Source: Bacillota bacterium (lineage in GTDB: Bacteria; Bacillota; Clostridia; Oscillospirales; Oscillospiraceae). Taken from it: a stretch of DNA of 64,000 nucleotides. The stretch spans positions 186,001-250,000 of the forward strand of contig JAEWKA010000001.1 in the NCBI GenBank assembly GCA_023386265.1, read 5' to 3'. The notes under the pieces were generated by a model, which did not search any database, was not told where the DNA came from, and saw only the letters and a list, made by a program, of their open reading frames with translations. This document shows, in pieces, positions 59,784 to 64,000 of this stretch. Position 1 is the stretch's first letter. Each line of letters starts with the position of its first letter. The translations under genes were made by a program, and so were the position numbers.

Positions 59784-61147
59784 CGAAAGAAACAAAAACC
59801 ACCGAACCGAAGAAGAAGTCCGATAAGGCGAGCTCTACCACTACGAGACTTCAGGACCTTCAAATCAGGAGAATCAAGACGGCCCTGTTTTTTTCGGGGC
59901 TTTTTACGCTGATTCTTATTCTTGTAGGCTTCTGTTACATACACGACAGTGTGTATGCGGGAAATTATAACCCCTTTACATTGTGGGGAGATGTCACGCG
60001 GCATGTGTATTTTGAAAGCTCAAAAATATTTATATTTCCTAATGTAAAATATGTAATTCATGTAGTATCAAAGCTTCCGGAGACAATTGACGCAACAGCG
60101 TATTTCTATGTCGCGATAGTCGGTTTGATATTTATTTCGATATTAAACGGAATAATTATGTTTATAGCTAGGCCTATTTCAAAGGCCCAGATTTCGAAAC
60201 AACTCCAGCCGCTTTATAACATGGCGCAGGCGGCGCTCAAGCTCTCAAGCGAACCCGACCCGATTTCCATGCGGAAGGGCCCTCCTCCCGGAACGGATAG
60301 CTACGACGAAAGGCAGATACACAACCTTGAAAGCGCGATTGACAGCTTAAAGGGAGATGCTCCCGACGCCGAGCTGCGCACAGGCGACAAGGACCTCCAG
60401 GGACTGGAGGATGCAATAAACAGCCTCATTAAGCGTACGAGAGATAGCTACAGCCAGCAGATTCGCTTTGTTTCGGACGCTTCACATGAGCTGCGTACCC
60501 CGATAGCAGTCGTCAAGGGCTATACGGACATGCTGGACCGCTGGGGCAAGAAGGACGAGAAGATTCTTGATGAATCTATCGCGGCCATTAAGACCGAAAC
60601 GGACAATATGAATAAGCTTGTCGAACAGCTTTTGTTCCTCGCGAGAGGTGACAGCGGCAAAACAAAGCTGACCTTTGAGAGGTTTTCGCTCTCAGACATG
60701 ATTCGAGAGGTCTATGAAGAGTCGCTGATGATTGACCAGAACCACAAATGGGACATTTCAGCGAGAGACGAGGTCACGGCCTATGGTGATATCGCGATGC
60801 TTAAGCAGGCAACGAGGATACTCGTTGATAACGCCGCGAAATACACGCCGGAAGGCGAGACCATAAGCCTCAAGGCGATTACCGATAAGAGCGGTGCACC
60901 AACTATAATCGTTCAGGACAACGGCATCGGCATTGCGGGACAGGATATGTCTCACATCTTTGACAGGTTCTACCGCTCCGACCCCGCCAGAAACAGACAG
61001 CAGGGAGGAACGGGACTGGGACTTTCGATTGCAAAATGGATAGTCGACAGGCATAGCGGCTATTTCGAGGTCGTGAGCCGCGAGGATATCGGCACAAGAA
61101 TCAGCATACATCTTCCGCTTGTTAAGACGGAACAGGTGCAGGCGTGA
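59780..61147 (+). CDS. Sensor histidine kinase
   Basis: A 455-residue membrane sensor kinase. A Lys/Thr-rich cytoplasmic start is followed by two transmembrane helices (about 34-54 and 110-130) that flank a ~55-residue extracytoplasmic sensor region. The phosphorylated histidine is H236 in SDASHELRTP; then the N box VDNAAKYTP, DNGIGI, FDRFYRSD and GTGLGLSI follow. The cytosolic part before H236 is Gly/Pro/Asp-rich and does not show a clear HAMP. The gene overlaps the regulator by 4 bases, so the pair forms one two-component system. The signal is unknown. Confidence 0.96.
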   Translation: MTKETKTTEPKKKSDKASSTTTRLQDLQIRRIKTALFFSGLFTLILILVGFCYIHDSVYAGNYNPFTLWGDVTRHVYFESSKIFIFPNVKYVIHVVSKLPETIDATAYFYVAIVGLIFISILNGIIMFIARPISKAQISKQLQPLYNMAQAALKLSSEPDPISMRKGPPPGTDSYDERQIHNLESAIDSLKGDAPDAELRTGDKDLQGLEDAINSLIKRTRDSYSQQIRFVSDASHELRTPIAVVKGYTDMLDRWGKKDEKILDESIAAIKTETDNMNKLVEQLLFLARGDSGKTKLTFERFSLSDMIREVYEESLMIDQNHKWDISARDEVTAYGDIAMLKQATRILVDNAAKYTPEGETISLKAITDKSGAPTIIVQDNGIGIAGQDMSHIFDRFYRSDPARNRQQGGTGLGLSIAKWIVDRHSGYFEVVSREDIGTRISIHLPLVKTEQVQA

Positions 61148-61273
61148 GTGGTATTTTCGTCCATAATAGACAATTTATATTTTGAACTCAATATGTTATT
61201 ATAGGGTAGGGAGAGCGCAAATAGTTTCTCCCTGCCCATAGCATTATAAAGAAAATCGGAGGATCAGCTGCTT

Positions 61274-61843
61274 ATGGACTGGGCGTCTTTAAAAGAAAGC
61301 TGCAATAACTGCAAAAGATGCGTGCTTTGGGAAACCCGAACCAACGTCGTGTTCGGAGCAGGAAACGAAAATGCTGAGATTCTCTTTATCGGTGAGGGTC
61401 CCGGCGAACAGGAGGACCTGTCGGGCCAGCCCTTTGTCGGACGCGCCGGCAAGCTCCTTGATGATATGCTTTCTATAATCGACCTTGATAGGACAAATAT
61501 CTACATCGCCAATATGGTAAAATGTCGTCCGCCACATAACCGCGATCCTCTCGGTATTGAAAAGGACGAATGCATTTCGTGGCTTCGAGCGCAGACAAAG
61601 CTTATTAATCCAAAAATTATCGTCTGCCTGGGAAGAATATCGGCTATGTCAATTATCCGCGAGGATTTTAAAATTTCTGTGGAGCACGGTCAGTGGACAG
61701 AGAAAAACGGAATAAAAATGACTGCGCTCTATCACCCGGCGGCTTTGCTGCGGGACCCGCGCCGCAAACCCGAAACCTTTGATGACCTTAAAGAAATCCA
61801 ACGCGTAATCAAAGAAATTTGCGAACATACATATAGTAAATAA
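61274..61843 (+). CDS. Family 4 uracil-DNA glycosylase
   Basis: A 189-residue iron-sulfur uracil-DNA glycosylase of base-excision repair. The 4Fe-4S ligands appear as C10/C13 (CNNCKRC), C84 and C100. Motif 1, GEGPGEQED, is at 41-48; motif 3, YHPAAL, is near residue 153. GGAGG is 15 bases before the ATG, a long but workable spacing. It follows the kinase gene by 126 bases. Confidence 0.94.
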   Translation: MDWASLKESCNNCKRCVLWETRTNVVFGAGNENAEILFIGEGPGEQEDLSGQPFVGRAGKLLDDMLSIIDLDRTNIYIANMVKCRPPHNRDPLGIEKDECISWLRAQTKLINPKIIVCLGRISAMSIIREDFKISVEHGQWTEKNGIKMTALYHPAALLRDPRRKPETFDDLKEIQRVIKEICEHTYSK

Positions 61844-62007
61844 TATTCCGTGGCCGGAGAAAACACGAAAAACGAAATTTATTGAAAATAATTTTTTATT
61901 TAATACTTTTGAAACATGAATTCAGTTTTTTTTGTAACATCTGTTTGTTATTATAAAGATGCAAGAGACAGTTGAACTTTTTCGTTTTCTCCTCATCCCA
62001 TAAGTAA

Positions 62008-62048
62008 TCGGCAAACGGAATGTCGCTCCGTTTGCCGAAACTTTTTTT
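62008..62048 (+). terminator. Rho-independent terminator
   Basis: TCGGCAAACGGA (62008-62019) and TCCGTTTGCCGA (62027-62038), a 12-bp perfect stem, 7-base loop, followed by TTTTTTT (62042-62048). It lies 165 bases past the glycosylase stop and ends that transcript, or a small RNA starting in the gap. Confidence 0.9.
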
Positions 62049-62071
62049 ATGCGGAACAAAAGATATGTATT

Positions 62072-62109
62072 TTTCCGTCTAAACTGCTAAGAACATATTT
62101 AGACGGAAA
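62072..62109 (+). promoter_or_regulatory. Inverted repeat upstream of the GT4 gene
   Basis: TTTCCGTCTAAA (62072-62083) and TTTAGACGGAAA (62098-62109), 12 bp and perfect, loop 14 bases, ending 21 bases before the start codon. It is not followed by T-rich sequence; an operator or leader hairpin is possible. The promoter itself was not identified. Confidence 0.55.
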
Positions 62110-62130
62110 TATAAGTCTTGGGAGGACTTC

Positions 62131-63282
62131 ATGCGAATAGCTCAGTTTTCCGATTCGTTCTTACCGATAGTCGACGGCGTCGGCAGAGTAGTTTATAACT
62201 ATGCGAACAATATTGCCGATAAAGGCCATCAGTGCTATGTTATCGCCCCGATGACCGATACCGGCTTCCGCGGCGGTTACAAGTTCGATTTGGTGGACTA
62301 TCAGGGTATAAAGCTCAGAAACCGCCAGTACAAATTCGGAGTACCGCTCATGGATACGCATTTTATGGCGAGAATGAATAAAATCGATCTCGATATAATC
62401 CACGCTCACAGTCCGGTAACCGCTGGACAGTCCGCGATTCTCTACGCCCAAAAACGCGGCATTCCGCTTGTCGGAACCTTTCATTCCAAATATAAGGACG
62501 ATATTCTTGATGCTACCGGCATGAGCATGGTTGCCGAGGTTGGAGCAAAGCTGGTCGTCGACTTCTATGATAAGTGCGACGAGGTGTGGACCGTAAGTGA
62601 ATCGGCAGCCGACACCCTGCACGGTTATGGCTACAAAAAGCGAATAATAATTATGCCTAACGGGACGGACGCGCCTGTCATAAATTCAGATGACAAACAT
62701 AAGGCCGCAGAAGCGTTTGGGCTCGGCGAAGAGACCGTTTTTCTGTTCGTTGGACAGCAGGACTGGAAGAAAAACATTGAAAGAATACTGCTCGCCGCGC
62801 AGGAAATAAAAAGAAGGGAATTACCGTTCAAGCTTGTACTTGCTGGAATGGGCCCGCACGCGGACGAAATCAGAAAAAGGGCGTCGTATTTAGGACTAGA
62901 CGACAAAATGGTGTATACAGGTCATATTTCGGATAGCTCCATGCTTGCCGGACTATATCAGTGTGCCGATTTGTTCGTGTTCCCTTCACTTTATGATACG
63001 GCAGGGCTCGTCGTCCTTGAAGCTGCGTCTTTCGGGACGCCATCAGTCGTTGTTCGCAAAAGCAGCGCGGCAGAAATAATAAAAGACGGCATAAACGGCT
63101 TCCTTTGTGAGGATGACGAATGGGATCTTGCCCACATCATGGAGCATGCTATTATTGACAAAGAGAAAATGCGCTCAGTCGGTGAAATGGCGAGAAGTAC
63201 TTTACCAAAAAGGTGGGACGGGTTAATCGACGACGTTCTTGAGCGTTATGACAGGCTGATAAAAAGCAATATCAGAAAATAG
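62131..63282 (+). CDS. GT4-family glycosyltransferase
   Basis: A 383-residue GT-B retaining glycosyltransferase. The N-terminal fold begins MRIAQFSDSFLPIVDGVGRV, as in 1,2-diacylglycerol glucosyltransferases, and HAHSPVT is at about residue 91. The C-terminal nucleotide-sugar half has LFVGQQDWKKN, and the EX7E-type region is VFPSLYDTAGLVVLEAASFGTPSVV. The family makes glycolipids and polysaccharides from nucleotide sugars at the membrane; the acceptor is unknown. GGGAGG precedes the ATG. The following gene encodes a glycosidase-like exported protein. Confidence 0.92.
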   Translation: MRIAQFSDSFLPIVDGVGRVVYNYANNIADKGHQCYVIAPMTDTGFRGGYKFDLVDYQGIKLRNRQYKFGVPLMDTHFMARMNKIDLDIIHAHSPVTAGQSAILYAQKRGIPLVGTFHSKYKDDILDATGMSMVAEVGAKLVVDFYDKCDEVWTVSESAADTLHGYGYKKRIIIMPNGTDAPVINSDDKHKAAEAFGLGEETVFLFVGQQDWKKNIERILLAAQEIKRRELPFKLVLAGMGPHADEIRKRASYLGLDDKMVYTGHISDSSMLAGLYQCADLFVFPSLYDTAGLVVLEAASFGTPSVVVRKSSAAEIIKDGINGFLCEDDEWDLAHIMEHAIIDKEKMRSVGEMARSTLPKRWDGLIDDVLERYDRLIKSNIRK

Positions 63283-63326
63283 CAAGGAGAGCTTCTTCTT
63301 TCGGCTCAGACACGGAAAGGAAAACT

Positions 63327-64000
63327 ATGCGCAAGAAAAAATTAATACAAACTGTCGCTATTATTTCGGCATTCAGCCTCATTTTTGCGACAGGTGTGCT
63401 CGCGGCGGTGCTTGGAGATTTAATAAAAGGGCACGATACATATCTCGGGGCTGGTATGGAGCTATCCAAAGGCGTCTACTGGACAGGCTCCGACTATCAA
63501 ACTGAGAACTACATAGAATGTTCGCCCGACTCTGCAGTGAAACCGGTTGTTGTTTCCGGTTCGAAGGTCTGCAATTACGGAAACTTTGCAACGATGGCGG
63601 CTTTGCTCGAAAAGCAGGGTAAACACGTTATTGCAGGAATTAACGGAGATTATTTTGTTGTTGCAAATAATGAGCCTTTGGGAATTGTCGTTCAGGAGGG
63701 AGAGCTTCTTTCATCGGATGCGGGTCACTGGGCTGTGGGCTTTTTTGATGACGGCAGTACGATTTTTGGAAAACCGGATATCAGCGTCGGTGTCAATATA
63801 GCCGGCACGGAATACGGCTTTGACTCAATTAATAAGACCCGGCGTGACGGCGGAGCCGTTGTATATACCGATGATTATGCCGCAGCAACCAAAAACACTG
63901 GTGAAGGTGCCGATATTATCTGTTCCGTGAGCGGCCCTGTGACCATGAACTGCTCCTTAACGCTGACCGTTGAGAGCATAATTACAACGGGCGGACCGGT
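63327..64000 (+). CDS. Phosphodiester glycosidase (NAGPA-domain) family protein, partial
   Basis: The reading frame is open from ATG 63327 (AAGGAAA upstream) to the right edge: 224 codons, no stop. A signal peptide or anchor covers residues about 8-27, so it is exported. The KHVIAGINGDYF stretch (near residue 107) is the N-terminal signature of the NAGPA/exopolysaccharide-biosynthesis phosphodiester glycosidase family, and LGIVVQEGELL follows. The remaining family parts lie outside the window. It follows the GT4 gene by 44 bases and may be co-expressed. Substrates in the family include phospho-linked sugars, such as those in wall glycopolymers. Confidence 0.85.
   Translation, partial: MRKKKLIQTVAIISAFSLIFATGVLAAVLGDLIKGHDTYLGAGMELSKGVYWTGSDYQTENYIECSPDSAVKPVVVSGSKVCNYGNFATMAALLEKQGKHVIAGINGDYFVVANNEPLGIVVQEGELLSSDAGHWAVGFFDDGSTIFGKPDISVGVNIAGTEYGFDSINKTRRDGGAVVYTDDYAAATKNTGEGADIICSVSGPVTMNCSLTLTVESIITTGGP

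Noticed and set aside
1..64000. CRISPR array, prophage, insertion sequence or integrase
   Set aside because: No regular direct repeats with spacers and no transposase, integrase or phage structural protein was found among the translated frames.

Overview
The window looks like a stretch of chromosome from a low-to-middle G+C, spore-forming, anaerobic Clostridia, most likely an Oscillospiraceae/Ruminococcaceae-type organism. The signs are Firmicutes-type ribosome binding sites (GGAGG), many TTG/GTG starts, TTGACA-17-TATAAT promoters, tRNA-Ala T-box leaders, the LL-diaminopimelate aminotransferase route to lysine/meso-DAP, MurT/GatD lipid II amidation, the sporulation gene yunB, a SpoVB-like flippase, a SleB-like cell wall hydrolase, an S-layer homology protein, RNase J and phosphotransacetylase. 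The genus is inference. No prophage, insertion sequence, CRISPR array or rRNA was seen.

Layout. 1-2020: the start of a cobalt/nickel transporter gene (cbiM-like, cut by the left edge), a small, apparently highly expressed protein behind a structured leader, and a DUF6512-type membrane protein. 2138-7301: two GntR (YtrA-type) repressor - ABC ATPase - membrane subunit modules on either side of a CPBP/CAAX intramembrane protease, each with its own promoter and palindromic operator; this reads as an envelope-stress or peptide-export/immunity island. 7303-10675 (minus): an alanine-type aminotransferase controlled by an Ala T-box, a FlK-like thioesterase, a radical SAM protein and a YbaK-type deacylase. 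10743-18918: argG, pfkA, an HD hydrolase, a MATE exporter, T-box-controlled alaS and a HIT protein. 18945-23533: comEC, holA, a Toprim/RNase M5-like protein and nrdR. 23557-24620 (minus): a DUF421/DUF4363 pair. 24705-28716: dapF-dapL-glmS, supplying cell-wall precursors. 28734-34053: a frameshifted beta-propeller lipoprotein, a VanY-type carboxypeptidase, a SpoVB-like flippase and recG. 34259-35268: tRNA-Gly(CCC) and a PAP2 phosphatase.

35267-45134 (minus) is a wall/replication block: murT-gatD with its own promoter, and a murD - M42 - M42 - Met-gamma-lyase-like - yunB - ligA run that looks like one operon. 45165-45318 is a dense array of perfect hairpins with no gene. 45381-50503 holds rpe and rnj, each behind a long structured leader, recR, a second nested inverted-repeat element, a dipeptidase and an ArsC-like protein. 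50521-52783 (minus) is rpsF-ssb-rpsR and pta. 52835-54477 carries two tandem acyl-ACP thioesterases. 55016-58258 has the SleB-like hydrolase, a stand-alone E2/CAT-fold protein with an altered catalytic motif, and an S-layer homology protein. 58466-64000 ends with a UBA/DUF4342 membrane protein, an OmpR/histidine-kinase pair, a family 4 uracil-DNA glycosylase, a GT4 glycosyltransferase and the start of a phosphodiester-glycosidase (NAGPA) protein.

Most of the window is ordinary housekeeping. The less ordinary items are the structured leader and its small protein (851-1245), the twin ABC modules, the Ala T-box on an aminotransferase, the hairpin arrays (45165-45318 and 48899-49081), the recurring hairpins that begin at transcription starts, and the broken lipoprotein gene. 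All functions are assigned by reading motifs; no database search was possible.
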